From Leucaena leucocephala (lineage: Eukaryota; Streptophyta; Magnoliopsida; Fabales; Fabaceae), in assembly GCA_037074615.1 (NCBI GenBank), contig CM073542.1, positions 20,531,568 through 20,595,567 on the forward strand: a DNA stretch of 64,000 nucleotides, written 5' to 3'. Within the stretch, counting starts at the first letter, position 1. Every line of letters starts with the position of its first letter. This document shows positions 48,301 through 60,444 of this stretch, one piece after another. The notes beneath the pieces were generated by a model that ran no database searches, had not been told where the DNA came from, and saw nothing but the letters and a program-made list of their open reading frames with translations. The translations under genes and the position numbers were made by a program.

Positions 48301-51300
48301 ATCAAAATGTATCATGATCCAATTGTTTCAACAGTTCTTTGCAGAAGCAGGATTTCCATGTCCACGCAAAAGAAACCCTTCTGATCACTTCTTACGTTGT
48401 ATCAATTCTGATTTTGACATTGTAACAGCCACTTTGAAGGGATCTCAAAGAATTCGGGTATGTAATAGATATTAATTCCAACCATACACTCTGGTATAAG
48501 AATAATTGTATTTCCCCCTTACATTTTTCTGTTTTGTTTGATGAAAGGCATTTACAAAATTCTATTTATTTCTCAATTGAATGTGCAAAACCCATAAAAT
48601 GTTGATGACTTGTGAAACCTAGCTACATTCCTTGTGAAGCTCTAATTTGAATGGCTAACTTTATTGAATCTTAAAAGCAAATGATTTTAATGGTGATTTT
48701 ACAGCTTTGAAAAAGTAGTCACAAGGCTTATGATCTCAGCAATAACTGAGATTACCATATACTTATTATTATAGCAGATGATTGTCATTGTACTAGTTTG
48801 ATGAAGAGACTCTATTGACATAATTGCAAAAGAATATTTCAGCATGCCATATGGATTAGCTTATTTTACGTGAATTTGCACTATACGAGGTAAATATGAG
48901 AGAGGAGTTTTGTCTCTTAAAGCTCAAAAGCACTTATTTTAAGTGCTCCCAAACGCACAAATAAATGTTATAAAAACAGGTTAGCCCAAATGTCAAGATG
49001 GATCATCAATCCACTAATGAACTTAATATATCATGAAATTCAAATGTCACGTTTGAAATTACATTCTAATGCAGTTTAGCATTCTAGTGCAAGGTACCCC
49101 TTGCTTTTGGCAACCCCCATTAGTTTTCTATTCATTTAATGCATTAAGTGTATTTTATTCTCTTTGCTTGTCAATGGCAACGCTAACTCGGGTTTTAACT
49201 GCACTTTTTAGGATATTCCAAATTCATCAGATCCTTTCATGAACATGGCTACAGCAGAGATTAAGGCTATGCTGGTTGAAAAATATAGGCGTTCAGTTTA
49301 TGCTAGAACGACAAAAGAAAAGATTCAAGAGCTATCCAACATTGTATGAATTTCTTTCTACTTGGCTCTTTATATATTTGATTATTATTTCTAATGTTAA
49401 AGCGAAACCCATTGGACAATCTGTTGTTTTCTTTCTATCATAAACGTGATAATATTTGAGAACACTCTGCCATGGTATGGACTTTTACATAAATTAATCT
49501 AGCCAATTTACATTGATGAATTGAAATCATTGGTAAATTGTGTCATATAAACCAAACCGTGATCCTAATTGTAAGTTACATTGCAAAATGTCTAGAGCAT
49601 TAAATTTTCCTCCAACATATACTTTTTGTATTGGAAATTGTCTCTTAATTCTCTCCTAAATAAGGGGATGTTAGAATTCAATGAATTTAACTATGTGCAA
49701 TCTTGTAAGATTCAGGTAATTTTTCAAAAATTCAAGAACATGAACTACTTTTAACTACTCTTCTTTACTTGTGTGAAGTAGTTAAAAGTGATTTGTAATG
49801 AGGACCGGAGGGAGTAACTCTACCCATTGCAATATGCTCTGTTTACAACGTAATAGAACAGCAAGCATCGCCGAAGTTGTTTTGCATGATGACTAGCATT
49901 GTAGAACCTGAACCTGATACAATCATCAGATATTAATATGTTGGCGGCTAACATATTGCAGGAAGGAATAGAAGCTGAAACACAATCTGGCAGTCAAGCT
50001 AGTTGGTGGAAACAACTTGTAACGCTGACAGCAAGATCATTTGTGAACATGAGCAGAGATGTGGGTTACTACTGGTTAAGGATTATAATATATATCATAG
50101 TATCTATATGTGTCGGAACTATATACTTTGATATTGGGTATAGCTACACTTCAATCCTGGCTCGTGGGGCATGCGGTGCATTTATATCTGGTTTTATGAC
50201 ATTTATGTCAATTGGAGGTTTCCCATCATTCATTGAAGAAATGAAGGTAAAATTATCTGATATCTGAAATGAGACACAGTAAATGCTAACAATGTTTCCC
50301 TTATAACTCTTCAATTGTGTCCATATATAGACACCCTGGTGAATCTTTATTTATGCTTTCCATGTTGTTGTTGTTGTTGTTTCTTCTTTTGTAACAGGTT
50401 TTCTATCGGGAAAGACATAATGGATATTATGGAGTTTTAGTATATATTCTATCCAATTTCCTTTCTTCTTTCCCATTCCTGGTTGCAGTTGCTCTTACTA
50501 CTGGCACCATTACTTTTAACATGGTGAAATTCCGGCCTGGCTTTATTCACTTTTTGTTCTTCACTCTCAACATCTTTGGTTGCATTGCTGTAATAGAGAG
50601 CCTCATGATGGTCGTAGCTTCACTTGTTCCTAATTTCCTCATGGGAATAATTACTGGAGCTGGAATAATTGTAAGGACAATAGCCCTACCATTCATAAGT
50701 TTGCTTTCCTCCCTTCAGCTCAATTCCATTTCAATAGAAATATCCAAGCCAAGATTATTTTTTCAATTATTGGTTGTTTATACAGGGAATCATGATGATG
50801 ACCTCTGGATTCTTCAGGCTGCTGAATGATCTTCCAAAGCCAGTTTGGCGCTATCCCATATCTTATCTTAGTTATGGCGCCTGGGCAATACAGGTATAAG
50901 AACATCACTTATTATGCAAATATGAATTTCTCCTCCTGTTTGACTAATCATTGAACATTAAAATTCAAGCCCTTGTTTTTAGAAATGGTCACCATGCACT
51001 CGTATAAAAACTTAAACTATAGTATCACATCAACTTACCATAGACTGAACTTAACATATACAAATGTTTTTAGATCAATATTTTGTTCAACTTGAACTCA
51101 CCTTTGAGCATGTAGTGCTAGGGATAAGACCAGAGTAACCTAGAGAAAGGCAATGTAGGAAAAAATTGAGAAGCACGATCGGAGATGAGTGAATTTCTAA
51201 GAAGTTGTGGGAGGATTTAGGTACCATATGGTGCATTCGTACATGTATGTGCTGCGATCATGGTTTAATCTTCACACCTGAGATCTACATATCTGATTGT

Positions 51301-52060
51301 GGAGAGGTTAAATCCTGCCATTGCATGAATGTGCATTATATGGCAACTCAGAATTTCTCATGCCTGGAGATTTCTTCTTCACATCTTGGTTCTTAGATAG
51401 TTGATAATTGCATAGCAAGCAATTGTTGTCAGTTATTAATGGCTGATTGTATTATTATTTATTTTTGTTTTTGTTTTGGTGGTGGTTGGGGGGGAGGGGG
51501 GTGGGTGGGTGATAAAAGAAACAGATCCTTACACCTTGCAAGGTTGGAATCTGAAGTGTTTTAAAAAGAAATAGCTGCCTTTAGCTCAATGTCTTCAATA
51601 TAAAAAATATAGGGAGCTACATTGTTTACAAGCTGTTAAAAGCAAGACTAATTTTCAGTTTCTGTGCAAATAATTTTTAACGTATTATTGGTTTGAAATG
51701 TAGGGTGCCTACAAGAATGACTTGCTAGGGCTTGAGTTTGAGCCTATGTTATCAGGTGACCCAAAACTGAGGGGTGATTATATCATAACGCACATGTTGG
51801 GCATGGAACTGAATCATTCCAAGTGGTGGGACTTGGGAGCTCTATTTATCATTCTTGTAGGTTACAGAATTCTTTTCTTTATTGTTCTCAAGTTCAAGGA
51901 GAGAGCTTCCCCATTATTTCAGAGACTCCATGCGAAGAGAACAATACAAGCACTTGAAAAGAGACCTTCTTTCAGGAAAATGCCAAGTTTTCCTTCAAAG
52001 AGACACCAGCCCCTCCATTCACTGTCTTCTCAAGAAGGTCTTAATTCTCCACTCAACTAG
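45386..52060 (+). CDS. ABCG15-like: ABCG half-size transporter (WBC type), ABCG12/13/15 clade, paralogue 1
   Basis: Nine exons: 45386-45647, 46827-46906, 47305-47766, 48335-48457, 49212-49343, 49962-50246, 50398-50670, 50786-50893 and 51704-52060. They total 2082 nt and encode 693 aa, with GT/AG junctions and phase kept. The nucleotide-binding domain comes first: Walker A GPSGSGKST (73-81), Q-loop YVTQED (near 119), signature ISGGEKKRL (179-187), Walker B LLFLDEPTSGLD (from 199), H-loop SSIHQPS (His 236). The motif GFPCPRKRNPSDHFLRCINS follows, then six predicted membrane segments in exons 6-9 ([35 protein letters not shown], VESLM-type region, PNFLMGIITGAG). The C-terminus SLSSQEGLNSPLN matches ABCG12/15. 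Relatives export wax or cutin precursors at the plasma membrane as dimers. The exact orthology within the clade cannot be settled by eye. A CT-rich leader (about 45027-45200) precedes the ATG. Intron 8 has a G-rich tract. Confidence 0.93.
51488..51509 (+). other. Strong G-quadruplex motif in intron 8 of ABCG paralogue 1
   Basis: Four G runs of 7, 6, 3 and 3 separated by single bases (A, T, T) lie on the transcribed sense strand between exons 8 and 9. Such spacing fits a stable parallel G-quadruplex in DNA or pre-mRNA; a splicing role is speculative. Confidence 0.75.
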
Positions 52061-54804
52061 AACCAAAGAAAACAAAGTGTTTTATATTTCTGGGGCTGTT
52101 TGGTTAAGCTGTTAATTTTCCATCAGAATTACATACACAAAATATTGCTGTTTTATTATTAATTATGAGGTTTTGTATAGAGAAAATGTTTGATATACCC
52201 AATTTGGATTGAGTTAGGAATACTAATAATCAGACATGGTTCTATTTACCTGTCTACATATGACCCTGTCAATCCTATGGGTTTTTAACTCTTAATATAT
52301 ATATACATGGGAATCACCTGCAAAATTTCATTCTATAATTATGATTATTATCACCTCCTAGAATCTCTCATATTCTATTACATTGATGATGAGTTGAACC
52401 ATACGTTCTCTTGGCAAAGCTTCTTTATAGTATAATCTATATTTGGTAGAAGAGCCCTCCTTCTAGGGCTTCAAGGGTATGTTTGGTACATGGGGTTGTG
52501 GAGAAAAGAGAAGACAATTTATTGTTTTATTTAAAATAAATAATTGAAAGCAATATGTGATTGAAGAAAAGATAATGTATTGTAAAATATCTAGAGAGGC
52601 ATGTGATACAGAGAATCAGCAAGATAGATCCTAAAGTGTTATTGTACTTTTTCATCAACTAATTTTTTCATTAAATTATATTTTTACCAATGAGTAAATT
52701 ATTTACTAAAATGTCATATTTAATAATTTTATTAAGTGTTGTCCTCAATTTTTCTAGATGACAAGGCTTATCCAATAACAATCTTTGTTAGCATAAGGAT
52801 AATTGCAGATTTTGCACATTAAAATGAGTGTTTGAGCTACTGAGAACGAAGAAACGAATGGGAAAAACAAATATTACAAATCAAACTAGTCCTGATTGGA
52901 CATGAATTTGAAGAACTATCTTATAAATGTGATTTAAAGAGTTATAAATGGATTGGTTTAAAACAAACAATTGGAAAAAAATTGTCCGAACAATCTTTCA
53001 AATTAAAAAACAATTAATTAAAATTCTTCTATATGTCAATATTTTTTTCTCTACAAAAATATTATATAGCTTGTAAAAGAAATTTATAGTGTGAGATTTT
53101 GATTTATACCCCATACGTGTTTTCAAGCTTTGAAATCATGGATCCATCTCATTAAACCTACAAATGCATTACATTTTTTTTGATAATGCATTATTTTTTT
53201 ATGCGACATTTTGTCTTGAACCCACTCAACTTGTTTTATTCCAGATTTAATTTTTTTTATGTTTTAAACAATTTTTATTTTAATATATACATAATTTCAA
53301 ATAAAAGATTCTTACGACTGACACTTCATAACAAAATAAATTTATTGTTAAAAAAAATTCTTAATTAAGAATTTTAAATTTAAACCATCTAAATCAAAAT
53401 TTATCATCTAATTTCATGACAACAATCCGCACACGGGTGCTCATAGTTGTGATCAGATTGAGGATCCCAAAATTTTTAATTTTAAATAAGGGAGTTAGCT
53501 GTTAAATTTTTTTTAATATAAGAATTTTTAAAAAATAATTGAGCTCACTAATAATTTAAAAGGCAAGACGAAACCTCTATTCTTTTTAAACAATACTAAT
53601 ATTAAGTAAGGTAAATAGTCAATTATCTTTAAATATAAATATAAGTATTGAAGAGTTAAAATATCTCTTTAAATATTATAATTAAAATCATAATAAAATA
53701 TATTTTAAATAGTGATTTCTCATCAGTTGAACTAAAAAATGATTGCTCGCCTAATAATAAAGTCTTATAATGTGAATGGCGTTAATGATACTTTTGGACC
53801 AATTTTGTAATGGGCCACAAAATGTCACTACTCCATTGGGCATAAGAAAGATGGTTAGAAGAACCATTAAGTAATGCCTAGAGAGAGCCTCTAACCTATA
53901 GTCAGGGTTGCTTGGTTTTTACCAAAATAAAAGTAAGTAATATATATATATATATATATACTCACATATAAATATATATCATATATATAATTATTTTATA
54001 ACTAAAATAGGGTTAAGTTACATTTGACATGTTAAAATATCTTTTAATAATATTTAGTATTTTTAAATAATTTTTGGTAGACCTAATATCAAAAATATTT
54101 TTCTGAGAGAACTAAATATTTTAATATATTTTTTTAATATATTTAACACTCTAAAATATTTTTTTAATTATATTTAGTATTCTAAATTTGTAGTGTTCAT
54201 TGAAAAAATATTTAAAGAATAAAATTTTATTAAAAATATTTTAAGATATTGAGTCTTATTAAAAATATTTTATAATATTTTAGGAACAAAATAAATCTTT
54301 CAACTAGATTTTCCATTTAAAATTGGAGGGAGTAGTCAACAAAGGTTAATATAGTTGATAAAGAGTTGTCTCATGATTTAAAAGATTATGAATTTAAATT
54401 CTACTACTAACATAAAAAGATAATTTATAAATATTTTTATAAATATTTTTTAAACATTGAGGCTTGGTACATATATTTTTTTCAAGACTAGTACAAATAT
54501 CTTAGCCTTTGATTAACGTGTCCAAAATTTAGAATTATTCCTTTATTTCTTAATATATAAATATTTAATTAATTTAATTAGATAAAAAATGAGTTAATAT
54601 GATATGTATGTTTTAAAATATACTAATAATTTTTCTTAATTTTATCATTCTCTCATTCTCTTATATGATTATTATTAAAGAAATATCAATAAAAATAATT
54701 ATAAAAAATATTAATAAATATAAAAAATAAGTCTTAAATTATTTTCTCTTCAATAGTAGATGGGCTTTAATGTCTTTTTATATCCATATAGGGTAAGTTT
54801 TAAT

Positions 54805-54839
<35 letters not shown>

Positions 54840-57361
54840 GTTATTTTGGTTTCTTTTTCTTTTGTTTTTTTTTTGCCATAAAAATATTGAAGGTGATGGA
54901 ACTGGTCCAACTGGACATGATTAAGGCTTATTCATAAATGAAATTGCCATGAAATGAAAAAGCCGAGGGAATAAACACATGATAAATGTTTTCTTTTCAT
55001 GGCCCTAAAAATATAATAAAAGATTATCCAAAATTTCTTCAAAGGTATTAAATAATAATAAAAAATTAATGAAAAGTCTTTATTTAAATAATGATAAAAA
55101 ATTAATTTTGAGTACATATACTTTTTATATATAAATTTTAAAATATTAATATTTTCTGTATATACATGCATATCAAATCATTCTGTATAACATAATTTTT
55201 TTTATAATAACTAAGAATTTTTTAATAGAAACTTCTTATCAAATTTTATAGTATAGAGTTATAAGTCCCTTCTTTGATTTTTTGGAGCCCTTTCTAGAAC
55301 ATTTTCTTATTTTCGTGTAATAATTTTTCTTAAGCTTTAATATAGAATCCTTTACAAATTGTCTAAAATTTTAATTACTTTTTACCCCATAAAATATCTA
55401 TTTAAAGTGGAGTACATGAATATATATACATATATAGAGAGAGAGGGGGATCAATTATTTAGAGAGGGATTGAGTGCATTTTAAAAAGTAACTCAAATTA
55501 TGGACCATTTTAAGGAAATTAACTAACTTTAACTGTTTTTCATAAATTACTAAAGTGATTAAAAAAATTTATAAAAAAATTATATTGGCATTAAGTGGTA
55601 GGGCTCTTATCACCTAATTAAGTAGTTAAAAATTCATGCCTTAACTTTTGTATGTATAGCAACAAGATCTCTAGGGGTTAAAATCTAATTTTTTCTTTAA
55701 AAATTTTTGTATAAAAATTATATGTATCTAAATTTTTTTTTAGTTAATGTTATCTAAAAATATAAAGAAAATCACCCCTGTGATTGTTAAAAATTAATAA
55801 TTAATATTATTTTTTAACTGTTAATGTTAACTTTTTTAAAAGTTTTAATAATTTTATTTATTTTTTAACACTTTTATGATATTGATCCAAAAAGGTCTTA
55901 TATCCATATCCATAGTTCCTATGTAAAAAGATAAAATTAACTTCAATCCTTTTCATTTCTATCTTGACTATCAAACTGAGCGTTTGGAGGTTGGGAGATA
56001 GGAAGAAGGCAAAGAGGGCCATTGATTTGAGTATTCAAAGCTTCAAACGTTGGTCCCCACAATTTGAAAACTACCCTAAATTTACAAACACTCTCACATT
56101 CTCTTTATTTTACCGTTCAGGTTTGGTACTCTTTATTAAATAGTCCTTCTATGCTAACTAATTTAATTATATTAAAAAAATTAATTAAATTAGTTAATAT
56201 GATATATATTTTTTAAAATATTTTAACAATCTTTCTTAATTTCATTTCTTCTTTTTTACTTAATTATAATTAAAGAAATATTAATAGAATAATTTAAAAA
56301 AAATAATAAAAATAAAAAATATATTTCATATTTAAAATAAAAAATAACTTTTTAAATAATTCTTACATTAAGGACGAAGGAGTATAATTTATATGTGTTT
56401 AGTAAATCTATACTATTTAAATTAAAATTTTATTTTTAAAAATTAAATTACTTTAAATAATTTATAAAATTTAAATTAAATTATAATATATGAAATTAAA
56501 GTATTATATCAATAAAAAGATTAATTCATAAAAGATAATTTGATGAAATATTTTTAAATACAAAATAATGTATTACAAGCAAACTAATTTTAAGGATGTA
56601 ATATGAATTAGAACAAGAGTTTTCAATATTCCATTCAAATAATTAAAATGTTTTATGCAGCATTGAATCGCTTCAAAACATTTAAAATGAATTAATGTAT
56701 TGTTGAAATGTTTCTTAATTTATTGAAGAAAATGACAATAATATTTAGTGTTATTTTATCCCATACAAAAGGGGCACATGCATCTATTTTTAATATTATA
56801 TTCTTTTTTATTTTAAACGTGTTTTTAATAATTGTTTCAATTCGACAAGATGATAGTAACGTTTTATATAAAAACTCATAGAACAATTTTTTAAAAGTCA
56901 CAGTTGATACTCTTATTTTTTATGTTGCTTTTCTTGTATTTTTTTTATTTTTACTAATTCGAATCTTTATTATAAGATTTATTTAATTAATTTAAATATA
57001 TTAAATAATAATTAAATTAATTATTTGTCTATATTATGTATTAGTTTTTTTAAAATATTTTTTTAATTCTATATATTTAAATTACTATTAATAAAAATAT
57101 TTTTAATATATACAATTATATAATAATATTTTAGAAGAAAAATTAAAATTTAGAAATACAAAAAGATTAAGATTTTATATTTAATATTAAAATAAATTTT
57201 TTATTTAACTGTTTAATACAATAGAAACTATGTAGTTAATGACACTTAGATTTCCTAATTCATCCTATACTTAGCTCTATGTTAGGTTGTTCTTCATCTA
57301 TAATCATATAAAATCTTCTTTGTAGAATATACTGAAATGATGCTTGAAATTTATTTGAAGA
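52061..57361. other. 3' flank of ABCG paralogue 1 and intergenic DNA
   Basis: After a probable 3' UTR, no gene is recognised. (AT)n runs lie at about 53939-53960 and 54811-54836. Short frames are unconvincing. A weakly SINE-like stretch occurs at about 54348-54470. Confidence 0.5.
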
Positions 57362-57510
57362 TAATTGGTTTAATGGTGAATCAACTATACTATGATAAAA
57401 TAGGAGAACTATTGTTCGAATCCTGTATTGTTAGAAAAAAAATTGAGGATAAAGTCTCAGTCCAAATTAATAATTAGTTACTTGAATATCTAATATGATA
57501 AAAAAAAAAG
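57362..57510 (+). mobile_element. tRNA-derived SINE with A and B boxes and an A-rich tail
   Basis: TGGTTTAATGG at 57366-57376 fits the Pol III A box TRGYNNANNGG exactly. TGTTCGAATCC at 57413-57423 differs from the B box GGTTCGANTCC at one position. The two lie about 36 bases apart, as in tRNA-derived SINEs. A GATAAAAAAAAAAG tract near 57497-57510 is a plausible tail. No tRNA cloverleaf was evident, so it is not a tRNA gene. Confidence 0.6.
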
Positions 57511-57529
57511 ACTAGACATCATATTAGAG

Positions 57530-58165
57530 TTGATAATTTGGGCTAAGCCTGCGTCAATAGCGGGTTGGGTTGCCAAATTGGCAACCCATTTTGATGCGGG
57601 TCTTTTTGACCCGCACCCGCAGCGGGTTAACCCGACGGGTTGGCGGGTTAGCCCGCTTTTTTTATTATTATTATTTTTTTAATTTTTAATTATTTATATT
57701 ACACTTTATTAATTTTAGAGTTTTAACTAAATTAAAGTTTACATTATACTTAATTTATACTAACTTTATCTTATTGATCAATTTCTTTAAATATATATTT
57801 TATTTTATTTTTATTGGTAAGCATATATTTTATTTTATTATTATTTTACTTATGACAGATTTATATACGGATAGTGATAAAGTTAAAGAAATAAATATTT
57901 TGACAATTTTAGATCATACTTTAAATCCAATTAATATTGATACATATAAATTATTTTTAAAAAATATATATAAAAATATTTTTTTTAAAAAAATAAATAA
58001 ATAATTATTTAAAAAAAAAAACTGGCGGGTTGGCGGGCTATGTCACGGGTTGGAATTATTCCAACCCGCATAAAAGCGGGCCTCACTTTAAACCCAACCC
58101 GCCGCAGGTTAGCCTGTATCCGGCGGGTTAACCTGCATTACCTGCCCTACGTCATATGACCCAAA
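57530..58165. mobile_element. GC-rich-ended non-autonomous transposon with GGCGGGTT subterminal repeats
   Basis: Both ends (about 57545-57655 and 58020-58145) are packed with GCGGGTT/AACCCGC words in both orientations (for example CCGACGGGTTGGCGGGTTAG and CTGGCGGGTTGGCGGGCTA, with CCAACCCGCATAAAAGCGGG). They surround about 360 bases of A/T-rich filler. Dense subterminal repeats are typical of plant hAT-type elements, which use them for transposase binding. The extreme terminal inverted repeat was not clearly resolved. The frame at 57774-58004 is not a recognisable protein. Confidence 0.55.
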
Positions 58166-58362
58166 AGGCTGATCTAATAAAAAGATTGTATGAAATTTTA
58201 ACTATTTTTTTTATTTTTACCTCTATTAATTATATATTAATCGTTATCTCTTTCACATATATTCTTTATCTCTCATCTATTCTTTCAATGGACAAAAGAG
58301 TTTTTTTTTTAAAAATAAAATATAATTTTAAATATTTATTATCTTTAACTAAATTTAACTAA

Positions 58363-58434
58363 TTTTTTAAACAATAACTAATTTTTTTATCCCTAGGATT
58401 TTTTAAACAATAACTAATTTTTTTATCCCTAGGT
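58363..58434. repeat. Perfect 36-base tandem duplication
   Basis: The unit TTTTTTAAACAATAACTAAT...CCCTAGG occurs twice back to back, with only the last base differing at the copy ends; recent in origin. Confidence 0.9.
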
Positions 58435-60444
58435 ACCTTAAAAAAGTTGTTGGTTGTACCACTATTGTAAATTTGAGTTGAAGTTTTTATAATTTTTTTC
58501 AACGTTCTTGAAACTGTGATCAACTTCAAAAGTTCTTATTATTACTGAAATTTGATTTCTTAGTGAAAAAAAAATTAAACTTTCTTTTCACCAAAAGGAT
58601 TAAACTATTGTTAACTCATAATACTAGAAATAAAAAAAATAGCTTTCTGTAGATATCAATAAATTATAAATTAATTATCAACTATACTTTTAAAATATTA
58701 TAATACTTAATTTAATTAAAAATATATCTAGATCAATTTAACTCAATAATTTTAATATTTTTAGAAACTGTAATCAATAATCTCATGTTAATTTTTTTAA
58801 AAAAATTACGCCTCATGATTATAATTAATTAATAATCATATTAAGTTACTTTAAATATTTTAAATTTCTAACTATAATAATTCATAATAAGCATAAGTTA
58901 TTATAATATTTAAAATATTTTAAACCCTATGATAGTAATTAGACAATAATTTTATTAACTGATTATATAATGTTATCCATAATTTTATATATAATCTTAT
59001 CCTTTAAGTACCAATAATTATATAAAATTAAAAAGATTATAGGTAAAATTATATTATAAATAAAATTATGATGCTATAAATAAAATTAAAATATTAGATA
59101 CTATATAATATATGTTAATAACTATCATACTTTAGTATTTATCATTTTTTTAGTCTTTTTCTTATCATTTTTTTAATTTTTTTTAAAATAGGACTTTTTA
59201 CCCTTTTTTTCCCTTTAAAATTTCACAAAAAATTCCAAATGACCATAGTCATGCAAGAAAAAGACATTGAAATTTGTGTAAGCTTTGTAGACCCAGGTGC
59301 CATCAAGGAAGCAAAAAAAATATCCCGTGCTGGCAGCCTCCAACATTGAATACGAACAACCTTCATTGCATAAAAATGGTAAAAACCTCTCAGTTTCTTT
59401 CTTCTTTCTTTGTTCAGACTTAATTATGGAATTTATTGTCAAGCAGGTTTTAGTTATGCAGAATTTACTATCCCCCTCCAAAATTTCTTCACTGCGTCTT
59501 CATCTTCAACATTGCGAAGCATACACATTGTACAATCATACCATATATCAGATTTTTTTAGAGCAATCAATGTTTTCACCTGCATTTCCTTATTTACTTT
59601 ACATGACCAAATTAGATGAATTGGGTTCACAAGACTCATTTTGATCATGAAATCGTCGCATTAAGAATACGATTCAAGCTTAGGGATTGGTCAAATTCTT
59701 GGGGATTGAACCGAACTCGTTGCTTGTTTGAATACGGTGTTTGCTCATAGCTGCACATGGTGGTAGTGATGGGACTGGAACTTCTGTCTACAAGGTGTTC
59801 CATATTAAGTTCTTTAACAATGACATAACACCAACATCTTCATTCAACTTTTATGTGTTTTTGTTTTAATTGCATGAGATATTATGCTTTATAAAAAATT
59901 AATGGCAAAGGTTGGTATTAAATTTTGCTTGTTTCATCACGGTTTGTTTGCTGTCAGCCAGTCACTGGGTAACGTGACTAATTTATTGCTTGCTAATGTG
60001 TTTGATACTGGGCTCTTCAACACCAATAAGTGAGTAACACAAAGCACAACTTTTCCAACTTAAAAATAATGTAGTCTTTGACTTGTTTATTTCACATGGC
60101 ACGTTTTTATTATATAAAATATTTCTTTTAATAGGAAAGAGTAATTAAAAAATGTTCAAGTCCTGTTCAATTAACTAATTACCAGAACAACTTTGCAAGC
60201 AAGTACTCCATTTTTTCCATATTATTGATCAATCTAAATTCTTTGAAGTCTCCAAAATAATATAATTAATTAATTGAGGAACGCGTGAGATTTAAGCTTA
60301 AGTGAAAGCATAAGTATCTTCTCTTGTGGCAGTCCCTGATTGAAGGCCAAGTAATTTAATGAGGTCTATTCTATTTATATGGTCAGGTCCCTCTTCAGCA
60401 TCCACCTCTCTTCCAAGGGATTCTTTTTCTCTTATGGTTAGGCC
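58435..60444. other. Intergenic DNA and promoter region of ABCG paralogue 2
   Basis: A/T-rich up to about 59210. From about 59210 to 60060 base composition is more gene-like, with several overlapping short frames, but none shows a domain I recognise and no exon chain could be built. It may hold a decayed gene. Confidence 0.45.

Noticed and set aside
57400..57425. GTTCGAATCC, suggestive of a tRNA gene
   Set aside because: No acceptor stem or anticodon arm could be folded; with the A box, spacing and A-rich tail it fits a SINE better.
59215..60040. Several overlapping frames (for example 59297-59644 plus and 59454-59648 minus) in less AT-rich DNA upstream of ABCG paralogue 2
   Set aside because: No domain recognised and no consistent exon chain with splice sites; left as unassigned, possibly a decayed gene.
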